From contig NZ_QOIL01000013.1 in NCBI RefSeq assembly GCF_003323745.1, positions 168,794-232,793 on the forward strand: DNA of 64,000 bases, given 5' to 3'. A model generated the notes under the pieces. It had not been told where the DNA came from. It did not search any database and was given only the letters and a program-made list of their open reading frames with translations. This document shows positions 16,135 through 24,051 of this stretch, piece by piece. The position numbers and the translations under genes are program-made. The DNA is from Sphaerisporangium album (GTDB lineage: Bacteria; Actinomycetota; Actinomycetes; Streptosporangiales; Streptosporangiaceae). The stretch's first letter is position 1. Every line of letters begins with the position of its first letter.

Positions 16135-18681
16135 ATGAAACTCAGACCCATCGGGACCGCCCTGGCGCTCCTGGGTGGCCTGCTGGCCGTGCCGGCGGTG
16201 CTCACCCCGGCGCATGCCGCCGAGACGCTGCTCTCCCAAGGCAAGACCGTGACGGCCTCGTCCACGGAGAACGCCGGCACCCCGGCGGCCTACGCGGTGG
16301 ACGGCAACACCGGCACCCGCTGGTCCAGCGCGGCCAGTGACCCGCAGTGGCTCCAGGTGGACCTGGGCGCCGCGTCCCCCCTCAGCAAGGTCGTGCTGAA
16401 CTGGGAGGCCGCCTACGCCACCGGGTACAAGGTCCAGTCCTCGCTGGACGGCGCCACCTGGACCGACCTGAAGACGGTCACCGGCGGCGACGGCGGCGTC
16501 GACACCTGGACGGTGACCGGCAACGGCCGTTACGTCCGGATGCTCGGCAGCACCCGCGCCACCGGCTACGGATACTCCCTGTGGGAGTTCCAGGTGTACG
16601 GCGACACCGGCACGGCCCCGTCCTGCGACACCGGCAACGCCGCGCTCAACAAGCCCGCGACCGCGTCGTCGGAGCAGGGCGCCGGCAACGCCGCGAAGTA
16701 CGCCTTCGACGGCAACACCGGAACGCGCTGGTCCAGCCTGTCCAGCGACCCCCAGTGGGTGCGGGTGGACCTCAGCTCGGTCCAGGACATCTGCAAGATC
16801 GACCTGAACTGGGAGGCCGCCTACGGCAAGGACTTCGCGCTCCAGGCCTCGGCCGACGGCACCACCTGGACCGACCTGAAGAAGGTCACCGGCGCCACCG
16901 GCGGGGTCGCGACCTACGACGTGACGGGCTCGGGCCGCTACGTCCGCGTCTACGGCACGGCTCGCGGGACCGGCTACGGCTACTCGCTGTGGGAGGTCGC
17001 CGTCCACACCAAGACCGGGGGCGGCGGGCCGCAGCTGCCGGGCGGAGGTGACCTCGGCCCGAACGTGAAGGTCTTCGACCCGTCGATGACGGCCGCCACG
17101 ATCCAGGGCCAGATCAACCAGATCTTCACCGAGCAGGAGGCGGCGCAGTTCGGCAACGGACGCTACGCGCTGATGTTCAAGCCGGGCAGCTACGACGTCA
17201 ACGTCAACGTCGGCTTCTACACCTCGGTGTACGGCCTCGGCCGCAACCCCGACGACGTCACGGTGAAGGGCGTCAGCGTCGACGCGGGCTGGTTCAACGG
17301 CAACGCCACCCAGAACTTCTGGCGCTCGACCGAGAACCTGTCCGTCGCCCCCTACGACGGCACCAACCGCTGGGCGGTCGCCCAGGCCGCGCCGTTCCGC
17401 CGCATGCACATCAAGGGCGGGCTGAACCTGGCGCCGTCCGGGTACGGCTGGGCCAGCGGCGGCTACATCGCGGACAGCAAGATCGACGGCACGGTCGGGC
17501 CGTACTCCCAGCAGCAGTGGTACACCCGCGACAGCACCATCGGCGGCTGGACCAACGGCGTCTGGAACATGGTCTTCTCCGGCGTCGAGGGCGCCCCGGC
17601 CAACAGCTTCCCCGAGCCGCGGTACACGACGCTGAACAACACCCCGATCAGCCGCGAGAAGCCGTACCTGTACCTGGAGGGCAACGCCTACAAGGTGTTC
17701 GTCCCGAGCAAGCGCGTCAACGCGCGTGGCACCACCTGGGCGGGCGGCGCCACGCCGGGCACCTCCATCGGGCTCGAGCAGTTCTACGTCGCCAAGCCGG
17801 GCGTCACCGCCGCGACCCTCAACCAGGCGCTCGCCCAGGGACTGCACCTGCTGTTCACCCCGGGCATCTACCACCTGGACCAGACGCTCAACGTGACCAG
17901 GGCGGACACCATCGTCATGGGTCTCGGGCTGGCGACGCTGATCCCCGACAACGGCGTCACGGCGATGAAGGTCGCCGACGTCGACGGGGTGAAGCTGGCC
18001 GGCTTCCTCATCGACGCCGGAACGGTCAACTCGCCGACGCTGCTGGAGATCGGGCGGCAGGGCGTGCACACGGACCACTCCGTCAACCCGGCGACGGTGC
18101 AGGACGTGTTCGTCCGCATCGGCGGCCAGTTCGCCGGGAAGGCGACGACGAGCGTGGCCATCTACAGCGACGACGTGATCGTCGACCACACCTGGATCTG
18201 GCGCGCCGACCACGGCAGCGGCGTGGGCTGGGACGTCAACACCGCCGACTACGGCATGCGGGTCTACGGCGACGACGTGCTGGCCACGGGCCTGTTCGTC
18301 GAGCACTTCAAGAAGTACAACGTCGAGTGGTTCGGCGAGCGCGGCCGCACCATCTTCTTCCAGAACGAGCTCCCCTACGACCCGCCGAACCAGGCCGCGT
18401 ACATGAACGGCGCCATCAAGGGCTGGGCGGCGTACAAGGTGGACAACGCGGTCAACGTCCACGAGGGCTGGGGCCTGGGCAGCTACTGCGTCTTCACCAG
18501 TGACCCCACCATCGAGGTGGACCACGGCTTCGAGGTCCCGGTGAAGGCGGGCGTGAAGTTCCACAGCCTGCTCGTGGTGTCCCTCGGCGGAAAGGGCCGC
18601 TACAACCACGTCGTCAACGACACCGGCGCCCCGGCGTTCGGCACCGACACGATCCCCTCGACGGTGACCTCCTACCCGTGA
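16135..18681 (+). CDS. Secreted protein with two F5/8 type C domains and a GH55-like beta-helix
   Basis: Protein of 848 aa: signal peptide (residues 1-30, ending TPAHAA), two discoidin/CBM32 modules (about 32-160 and 165-295, each with DGNTGTRWSS and GYGYSLWE), then a 540-residue right-handed beta-helix region. The latter carries GRYALMFKPGSYDVN, VGFYTSVYGLG, REKPYLYLEGNAYKVFVPS and HGSGVGWDVNTADYGMRVYG. This architecture is often labelled coagulation factor 5/8 protein, and I judge the helix to be of the GH55 exo-beta-1,3-glucanase type, with moderate confidence. The ATG at 16135 restores a proper signal peptide. It is controlled by the operator at 15935 and closed by a strong hairpin. Confidence 0.8.
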   Translation: MKLRPIGTALALLGGLLAVPAVLTPAHAAETLLSQGKTVTASSTENAGTPAAYAVDGNTGTRWSSAASDPQWLQVDLGAASPLSKVVLNWEAAYATGYKVQSSLDGATWTDLKTVTGGDGGVDTWTVTGNGRYVRMLGSTRATGYGYSLWEFQVYGDTGTAPSCDTGNAALNKPATASSEQGAGNAAKYAFDGNTGTRWSSLSSDPQWVRVDLSSVQDICKIDLNWEAAYGKDFALQASADGTTWTDLKKVTGATGGVATYDVTGSGRYVRVYGTARGTGYGYSLWEVAVHTKTGGGGPQLPGGGDLGPNVKVFDPSMTAATIQGQINQIFTEQEAAQFGNGRYALMFKPGSYDVNVNVGFYTSVYGLGRNPDDVTVKGVSVDAGWFNGNATQNFWRSTENLSVAPYDGTNRWAVAQAAPFRRMHIKGGLNLAPSGYGWASGGYIADSKIDGTVGPYSQQQWYTRDSTIGGWTNGVWNMVFSGVEGAPANSFPEPRYTTLNNTPISREKPYLYLEGNAYKVFVPSKRVNARGTTWAGGATPGTSIGLEQFYVAKPGVTAATLNQALAQGLHLLFTPGIYHLDQTLNVTRADTIVMGLGLATLIPDNGVTAMKVADVDGVKLAGFLIDAGTVNSPTLLEIGRQGVHTDHSVNPATVQDVFVRIGGQFAGKATTSVAIYSDDVIVDHTWIWRADHGSGVGWDVNTADYGMRVYGDDVLATGLFVEHFKKYNVEWFGERGRTIFFQNELPYDPPNQAAYMNGAIKGWAAYKVDNAVNVHEGWGLGSYCVFTSDPTIEVDHGFEVPVKAGVKFHSLLVVSLGGKGRYNHVVNDTGAPAFGTDTIPSTVTSYP

Positions 18682-18716
18682 CCCCGGTGGCAGACCCGTC
18701 TCCCCGGTGAGACACC

Positions 18717-18747
18717 CGCGCCCCAGGCCGACCCGGCCTGGGGCGCG
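18717..18747 (+). terminator. Terminator of the GH55-like gene
   Basis: Perfect 13-bp stem (CGCGCCCCAGGCC and complement) with a 5-nt loop, 36 nt after the stop codon. Confidence 0.8.
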
Positions 18748-18916
18748 GTCGTGTCATGAGACGCCCGTGCCCGCGACCCCGCCGCCAATTCTTCCCCGGC
18801 CGTGAGCCGCCGCGGTCGACGCGCACGTAGGGTGACGTGCCGGCGTGCTCTCAGCAGGAATCCGATTCTTTTCCGGGGGAGCGGTAATCGAAGGGCGCTG
18901 AACGGGACTACTGGGT

Positions 18917-19063
18917 GTGAACGATCCCCAAGAACGCTTCACCGACCTCTACGACCGGCACTATCGGAGCGTGCTGGGGTACGCCCTGCTGCGCGCCGAG
19001 CGTGGCGTGGCGGAGGACGGTCCAGTGACACGTTCCTGGTCGCCTGGCGGCGCCTCAAGGAGG
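18917..19063 (+). pseudogene. Truncated, frameshifted ECF sigma factor remnant
   Basis: The GTG start and ERFTDLYDRHYRSVLGYALL are the opening of an ECF sigma factor region 2. The conserved continuation SDTFLVAWRRL is present but in another frame, with the shift near 19020 around GTGGCGGAGGAC. Everything after region 2 is missing: no -35-binding region 4 follows. The remnant runs directly into part of another gene. Confidence 0.7.
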
Positions 19064-19446
19064 CGCTGGAGCGGCGGCTGCGGAGCCTGGAGGCGGCGCG
19101 GCCGGCCGCGTCCGGCGGGGAGAGGGGACCGGTGAACGCCTACAGGTGGCAGACGGGCGCGGACCTGCTCACCGCGCCGATCACCCCGGCGACCCGCGCC
19201 GCGCTGTTCCGCGTGCTCGCCGAGCAGCCTGAGTTCACTTCGAAGGGCCAGGTCACCGATGCGCTGGGGCGCACGGGGGTCGCCCTGAGCACGACCGCGC
19301 CCGGTGACGAGTCCACCCGGGGCGACGTCGAGTACCGGATGATCATCGACGGGAAGACCGCCGAGCTGCTCCAGATCGAGGTCAGGGACCAGCGTCCGCA
19401 GCCCCTCCTGACCCAGTCCTACGAGCGGATGGGCTGGGTCAGGAGG
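19064..19446 (+). pseudogene. C-terminal remnant of a CU044_5270-like secreted protein
   Basis: In the frame left by the sigma fragment the sequence encodes VNAYRWQTGADLLTAPITPA, then TRAALFRVLAEQPEF and a GDVEYRMIIDGKTAELL segment. This resembles the C-terminus of the CU044_5270 family, which lies downstream of ECF sigma factors in actinomycetes. The N-terminal and membrane portions are absent, so a deletion has fused sigma region 2 to this tail. Confidence 0.6.
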
Positions 19447-19482
19447 GGCTGGGGGACCGGCCGTAGCGCCGGCCTGCGGCAG

Positions 19483-19522
19483 GGGGACCGCGGAGATCCC
19501 GGCAGGGGTCTCCGCGGTCCCC
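19483..19522. terminator. Bidirectional terminator
   Basis: Perfect 14-bp stem (GGGGACCGCGGAGA and complement) with a 12-nt loop, lying between the plus-strand remnant and the convergent DUF1996 gene, whose stop is 17 nt away. Confidence 0.7.
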
Positions 19523-19538
19523 GTAGGGGTTCGCGCCG

Positions 19539-20888
19539 TCAGGGAAGCTGGTAGTCCGGGGTCAGGGCGGCTCCGCGGTGCGGTTTGTACAGGTCGTAGC
19601 CGCGGGGGTTGCACTGGAGGCCACCGTTGATGCAGTGGGTCACCAGCGCGTTGAGGATGGCGGGGTCGTCCCAGGCGTTGAAGAAGTCGTAGTGCCAGGT
19701 GTAGCCGCGTCCGCTGGCCAGCCGCGCCTGCGACAGGTCACCGTCCGCGGGGAAGGCGATCTTGAACTCCAGCATCGGCACGGCCACGGGGTGGGTGGAC
19801 GGGCAGTAGCCGCCGACGGGGTAGGCCATGTGGCTCTTGTGGTCGGCGCTGTCGAGGTGGACGCCGTCCCAGCAGCTCGGGGCCTGGTAGCGGACGTTCA
19901 CCTGGCTGCCCGCCGGGCACGAGGCCGGGATGTCCCAGACCTTGGAGATGTTCCCGCACTCGAAGCCCTCGACGGCGCCCGGAGAGGTGCGGAACTGGTC
20001 CATCGTCGCGGTCGGGCTGCCGGCGACGTAGCGCAGGCCCTGCGGGAAGGGCTCGACGCGCCAGTACTCGAGGATGCCGGACTTGTAGTAGATGACCTGG
20101 TCGCCGACCGGCTGGATCAGCTGGCTGCCCTTGTAGAAGCTCGGGAACCAGTAGGCCGACTTGTCGTGCGGGTTGGTGCACGAGGTGCCGCCGGCGAGAA
20201 GGGAGGACAGGGTGCTGTTCGCGTTGGTCGTCCTGTTGCCGACGAAGGTGTGCATGTGCGAGGCGCCCGGCATGCCGGGGAAGACGATCGGGTCGTCCGG
20301 CTTGTTCGCCGTCCACGAGCAGTTCGCCTGGAACTCGTGGTGCGTCACCTCGTCGGTGAAGGTCGGCTTGGGCCGCGGGGTGGTGCCGGAGCCGCCGGTG
20401 CCGTACACCTTGAACTCCCACAGCGAGTAGCCGTAGCCGGTGCCGCGGGCGGTGCCGTACATGCGGACGTAGCGGCCGCTCCCGGTGACGTTGAGGGTCT
20501 GGGTGCCTCCGGCGCCGGTCGTGGTCGAGTACACGTCGGTCCAGCCGGTGCCGTCCGGCGACGTCTGGATCTTGAACGCCTTGCCGTACGCGCCCTCCCA
20601 GGAGAGGACGACCTGGGAGATCGTCGCCGTGCCGCCGAGGTCGACCTGGAGCCACTGCGGGTCGGCGGCGGCGCTGGACCAGCGGGTGCCGGGGTCGCCG
20701 TCGACGGCGGCGCCGGCGCCGTAGCCTCCTCCCTCGACGGAGGAGGCGCTGGCGGCCCTGCCCTGCGAGAGCAGGGAGTCCACCGCGCTGACGGGGGTGA
20801 TGAGGGCCAGGCTGGCCACGACCATCGCGACCAGCGTGGACGCGATCAGTCCCAGGCGCACCATGGACGGACTTCGGGAGGGTTGCAT
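19539..20888 (-). CDS. Secreted CBM32 (F5/8 type C) plus DUF1996 protein
   Basis: Protein of 449 aa from the ATG at 20888, which has a good ribosome-binding site (AGGAGAG). Signal peptide to about residue 35 (ending VSA), F5/8 type C carbohydrate-binding domain (about 38-165: DGDPGTRWSS and GTGYGYSLWEFKVYG), then a DUF1996 domain with the family markers ASHMHTFVGN, YWFPSFY and a Cys-rich C-terminus. DUF1996 is common in secreted fungal and actinobacterial proteins and has no assigned activity. Its promoter carries the same palindrome as the GH55-like gene, so the two should be co-regulated and act on the same polymer (inference). Confidence 0.85.
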   Translation of the reverse strand: MQPSRSPSMVRLGLIASTLVAMVVASLALITPVSAVDSLLSQGRAASASSVEGGGYGAGAAVDGDPGTRWSSAAADPQWLQVDLGGTATISQVVLSWEGAYGKAFKIQTSPDGTGWTDVYSTTTGAGGTQTLNVTGSGRYVRMYGTARGTGYGYSLWEFKVYGTGGSGTTPRPKPTFTDEVTHHEFQANCSWTANKPDDPIVFPGMPGASHMHTFVGNRTTNANSTLSSLLAGGTSCTNPHDKSAYWFPSFYKGSQLIQPVGDQVIYYKSGILEYWRVEPFPQGLRYVAGSPTATMDQFRTSPGAVEGFECGNISKVWDIPASCPAGSQVNVRYQAPSCWDGVHLDSADHKSHMAYPVGGYCPSTHPVAVPMLEFKIAFPADGDLSQARLASGRGYTWHYDFFNAWDDPAILNALVTHCINGGLQCNPRGYDLYKPHRGAALTPDYQLP

Positions 20889-20932
20889 GATCTCTCCTGT
20901 GGTGGGGGGTATCGCCGCGGACGGCAACGTAA

Positions 20933-20980
20933 GGAGAGCGCTCTCCAATGAGCTTGGGCGTTCCGGCCGAGCCTTGTCAA
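20933..20980 (-). promoter_or_regulatory. Promoter and GGAGAGCGCTCTCC operator of the DUF1996 gene
   Basis: Minus-strand TTGACA (20975-20980), an 18-nt spacer, CAAGCT as -10, then the perfect palindrome at 20933-20946. This is nearly the same geometry as at 15900-15948. The 5' UTR to the ATG is about 45 nt. Confidence 0.7.
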
Positions 20981-21173
20981 GTGGTCATGACTTCGGCTTG
21001 AAACGTGCAGTTCACGTACCCGATACGAGCGCATGCGGCTCGGCCGGCCCTCACGGCGGGGTGGCGGGGCCGGCGGTTCCCCCTGCTCGGCCCGTCCCGG
21101 ACGAGCGCTCATCGCTCGCGTCGTGTGTCCTCGCCGATGAGCAGCGAGTTTCCGATTTGTATGGATCTGGCCC

Positions 21174-21224
21174 TTGACGCGGCATGCCTCTTCCGGGCAG
21201 GCTCAGATGGGAGAGCGCTCTCCC
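21174..21224 (+). promoter_or_regulatory. Orphan promoter-operator (GGGAGAGCGCTCTCCC), rightward
   Basis: TTGACG (21174-21179), an 18-nt spacer, CAGGCT, then a 16-bp perfect palindrome at 21209-21224. It is divergent from the DUF1996 promoter, as expected for a divergently transcribed partner, but the only gene downstream is antisense (the GNAT ending at 21406). The former partner gene appears to be lost. Confidence 0.55.
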
Positions 21225-21405
21225 TCTCCCTTCCCGCCAACGCGGCCGGGCGTGCCCGCGCGCCCCTCACCACCGGTACGCCCACGTCATCGATCCGACC
21301 ACGAGCGTGCGGGAGGCCCATCTCCACCTGGACGGACGGTGTGCCCGCCGCTTCCGTTCGCCGGCACGACCGGCCCGGCCGGGCCGAACCCGTCACACGG
21401 TTGTG

Positions 21406-22134
21406 TCAGGTCGTCCAGACCTGGAGGGGGCCGATCGGGACGAAGCCCTGCCGAGCCGGGGGAGCCAGGTCGTCGCCGTGTTCGTACCCCGTGATGGGGC
21501 GGCCCGGGAAGAGGTGGGCGGCCAGGGCGACGCTGCCCTCCCAGGGCGCGTCGGGGTCGCAGCCGTAGGCGAAGACGTTCGACAGGCCGACCACCTCGCC
21601 GCCGGTGGTCAGCACCGAGCCGCAGACCAGGTCACCGTCGACGCGGCCCGCCACCAGGGTGACGGCCGGATCGGTGAGCAGCGCGGGGCGGAACCACCCG
21701 CCGTCGTGGCCGCCGTGCAGGCCCGTCTCCCAGTCGCGCAGCTCGGAGGCGGTGGTGACCTCGCTCCAGGTGACGCGGTCTCCGGTGGCGGTGCGCAGGT
21801 CGTCCAGAGGAGTGCCGGGGCCGGGCGGCCGCGCGATCCACTGCGCCTCGAACAGGACGCCGAAGCCGGCGTCGCGCAGGTCCAGGCGGGCGAAGCTGTC
21901 CTTGACCGTGGCCCCCGGGGACCGCAGGTCGATGGCCGCCAGCACCTCACCGCGGGTCGCCTGCGGGGTGAGGGTCACCGCGTCCGGGTACAGGGGCGGT
22001 GTCCTGCGAGGGTTGGACCACAGGGATGCGGTGAACGTGCCGGGCAGGTTGTACGCCCGGCACATCGCGTCACACCACTCGGCGTTGTCGCGCACCGCTG
22101 CCAGGAGCCGCTTATCGGTCATAACCGGAATCAT
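21406..22134 (-). CDS. GNAT-family acetyltransferase (two-domain)
   Basis: Protein of 242 aa. The N-terminal half (WCDAMCRAYNLPG, LWSNPRRTPPLYPDAVTL) and the C-terminal half (LVAGRVDGDLVCGSVLTTGG, WEGSVALAAHLFPGRPITGYEHGDDL) resemble actinomycete GNATs whose second half carries the acetyl-CoA site. The usual Q/RxxGxG/A loop is poorly kept, so activity is uncertain. Met5 at 22122 is an alternative start. It stands alone on the minus strand, downstream of a hairpin shared with the next gene. Confidence 0.65.
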   Translation of the reverse strand: MIPVMTDKRLLAAVRDNAEWCDAMCRAYNLPGTFTASLWSNPRRTPPLYPDAVTLTPQATRGEVLAAIDLRSPGATVKDSFARLDLRDAGFGVLFEAQWIARPPGPGTPLDDLRTATGDRVTWSEVTTASELRDWETGLHGGHDGGWFRPALLTDPAVTLVAGRVDGDLVCGSVLTTGGEVVGLSNVFAYGCDPDAPWEGSVALAAHLFPGRPITGYEHGDDLAPPARQGFVPIGPLQVWTT

Positions 22135-22179
22135 CTCGCGTGGACGCCGCGGGCATGCACGCCGTCCACAAGCCGGACG

Positions 22180-22221
22180 GGCGGGCGGCCTCGGTCCGCC
22201 GATGGTCCGAGGTCGCCCGCC
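22180..22221 (-). terminator. Terminator of the cupredoxin gene
   Basis: 15-bp stem (GGCGGGCGGCCTCGG, one G-U pair) with a 12-nt loop, ending about 15 nt after the stop codon of the minus-strand gene. Confidence 0.7.
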
Positions 22222-22236
22222 CGCCGAATCGATCCG

Positions 22237-23916
22237 CTAGTCCTTGCAGCCGTGGCCCTTACCCGGTTTCGGGCAGTCGGGGGCGGCCTTCACGACCATG
22301 AACTTCGCCGTGCCCACGGCCGAGGTGTTCCCGGCCTTGTCGCTCGCCCGGTAGCTCACGTTGTGCGCTCCCGGCTGGTCGACGGCGAGCGGCTTGGTGT
22401 AGACCGCGTACGGCTGCCCGTCGAGGGAGTACTCCACCTTGTCGACCCCGGAGTCGGCGTCGGTGGCGGAGATCGTCAGCGTGGCGGAGCCCACGTAGTT
22501 CCAGGCCCAGTCCTGGTTGCCGGTGAGCTGCGCCGACACCTGCGGCGGGGTGGTGTCCTTCTGGTCCGGGGCCACCACGGTGAAGGCCACCGATCCCACG
22601 GGGGAGGTGTTCCCGGCCTTGTCGGTGGCCCGGTAGCGGACCGTGTGGGAGCCGGCCTGGTTGACCGACACCGGAGCGGAGTACGCCGCGAACGCGCCGT
22701 TGTCCAGCGAGTACTCCACCTTGTCCACCCCGGACTCGGTGTCGCTCGCCGACACCGTCACGGTGGCGGAGCCGATGTAGTTGCCGTTGGCGTCCTTGTC
22801 GCCCGTCACCTGCGCCGACACCTGCGGCGGGGTGGTGTCCTTCTGGTCCGGGGCCGCCACCGTGAACGTGGCCGTGCTCACGGCCGAGGTGTTCCCGGCC
22901 TTGTCGCTCGCCCGGTAGCTCACGTTGTGCGGGCCCGGCTGGCCGACGACCAGCGGCCGCGCGTAGACCGCGTACGGCTGCCCGTCGAGGGAGTACTCGA
23001 CCTTGTCGACCCCGGACTCGGTGTCGGTCGCCGTGATGGTCACGGTGGCGGAGCCGACGTAGGCGCCGTTGGCGTCCTTGTCGCCCGTCACCTGCGCCGA
23101 CACCTGTGGCGGGGTGGTGTCCCTCTGCTGCGGGGGCACGACCGTGAAGGCCACCGATCCCACGGGGGAGGTGTTCCCGGCCTTGTCGGTGGCCCGGTAG
23201 CGGACCGTGTGGGAGCCGGCCTGGTTGACCGACACCGGAGCGGAGTACGCCGCGAACGCGCCGTTGTCCAGCGAGTACTCCACCTTGTCCACCCCGGACT
23301 CGGTGTCGCTCGCCGACACCGTCACCGTGGCGGAGCCGATGTAGGCGCCGTTGGCGTCCCGGTCCCCCGACACCGCCGCCGACACCTGCGGAGCCGTCGT
23401 GTCCGTGCCGCCGCCGTCGGTGACCACCAGCTCGCCGACCATCTGGTGGCCGGGTATCGCGCAGAAGAAGCGGTACTTGCCGGGAGTGAGGTTCACCTGG
23501 ACCTCGTGCCGGCCTCCGCCGGCGTCGAAGGGGCTGGCGATGATGTTGAGGCTGACGTCGTGGTTGTAGCCTGCGGTGGAGGTGTCGAAGGTCAGGGTGT
23601 GCGTCATCCCGGTGGTGTTGCCGGTCGCCGCGCTGTTCTCGAAGACGATCGTCGCGGGCCCCGCCGTCGCGGTGGCCGGCGTGGACTTGTACGCGGTCAT
23701 GCTGTCGTTGGCGGTCCAGGTGAGCACCTGCGCCGCCGCCTGACCGGGTTGCGCCTGGGCCGCCTGGGGCTTGGCCGCGGCCTCGGCCGACCACAGCCAC
23801 AGCGCCGGAAGCGTCAGGCCCACCATCACCACGGCCACACGTCGCGCCGTGGCGGGGGCCTTGAAGACTCGCCGTAACCTACTGATCAAGAGGGCGGGAA
23901 GAGATCGGACCTGCAT
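22237..23916 (-). CDS. Secreted cupredoxin with four Ig-like repeats
   Basis: Protein of 559 aa from the ATG at 23916 (GAGGTG ribosome-binding site 9 nt upstream; a TTG at 23937 is less likely). The signal sequence includes a hydrophobic stretch at residues 27-46. A plastocyanin/azurin-like cupredoxin spans about 60-168: a His in YNHDVSLN, then FFCAIPGHQMVG, supplying Cys, His and Met type-1 copper ligands. Four 94-residue Ig-like repeats follow (172-547), each opening DTTxPQVSA and containing SGVDKVEYSLD and DKAGNTS. The tail is CPKPGKGHGCKD. It probably carries electrons outside the cell, possibly with the neighbouring dehydrogenase-like protein or laccase (inference). Confidence 0.85.
   Translation of the reverse strand: MQVRSLPALLISRLRRVFKAPATARRVAVVMVGLTLPALWLWSAEAAAKPQAAQAQPGQAAAQVLTWTANDSMTAYKSTPATATAGPATIVFENSAATGNTTGMTHTLTFDTSTAGYNHDVSLNIIASPFDAGGGRHEVQVNLTPGKYRFFCAIPGHQMVGELVVTDGGGTDTTAPQVSAAVSGDRDANGAYIGSATVTVSASDTESGVDKVEYSLDNGAFAAYSAPVSVNQAGSHTVRYRATDKAGNTSPVGSVAFTVVPPQQRDTTPPQVSAQVTGDKDANGAYVGSATVTITATDTESGVDKVEYSLDGQPYAVYARPLVVGQPGPHNVSYRASDKAGNTSAVSTATFTVAAPDQKDTTPPQVSAQVTGDKDANGNYIGSATVTVSASDTESGVDKVEYSLDNGAFAAYSAPVSVNQAGSHTVRYRATDKAGNTSPVGSVAFTVVAPDQKDTTPPQVSAQLTGNQDWAWNYVGSATLTISATDADSGVDKVEYSLDGQPYAVYTKPLAVDQPGAHNVSYRASDKAGNTSAVGTAKFMVVKAAPDCPKPGKGHGCKD
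22276..23403 (-). repeat. Four 282-bp tandem repeats in A-B-A-B order
   Basis: Repeats 1 and 3 share NGAFAAYSAPVSVNQAGSHT, while repeats 2 and 4 share GQPYAVY and HNVSYRASDKAGNTSAV. The unit of duplication was therefore a 564-bp pair rather than the single module. DNA of the A copies is nearly identical, so the duplication looks recent or is kept uniform by conversion. Confidence 0.8.
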
Positions 23917-23992
23917 GTGTCGTTGCACCTCTAACAATCTGCGCGTGGGCCGGCGGACGACGGGCTCCGGCCGGGCTGTACCGGGCCGGGGC

Positions 23993-24021
23993 GCCGGGCG
24001 GGGACGCTGACCCCGCCCGGC
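23993..24021 (-). terminator. Terminator of the ThuA-GSDH-DUF1080 gene
   Basis: Perfect 11-bp stem (GCCGGGCGGGG and complement) with a 7-nt loop, beginning about 30 nt after the stop codon. Confidence 0.7.
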
Positions 24022-24051
24022 ACCGGCCGCCCGCCGACGTCGGGCGTGTCC

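Noticed and set aside
15928-18609. 893-residue minus-strand frame
   Set aside because: Antisense of the GH55-like gene; sequence is Val/Asp/Arg repetitive without domain.
22276-23403. CRISPR-like periodicity
   Set aside because: Period is 282 bp and the repeats are coding; not a CRISPR array.
21184-23877. 897-residue plus-strand frame with repeats
   Set aside because: Antisense of the GNAT and cupredoxin genes; its repeats mirror the Ig-like repeats.
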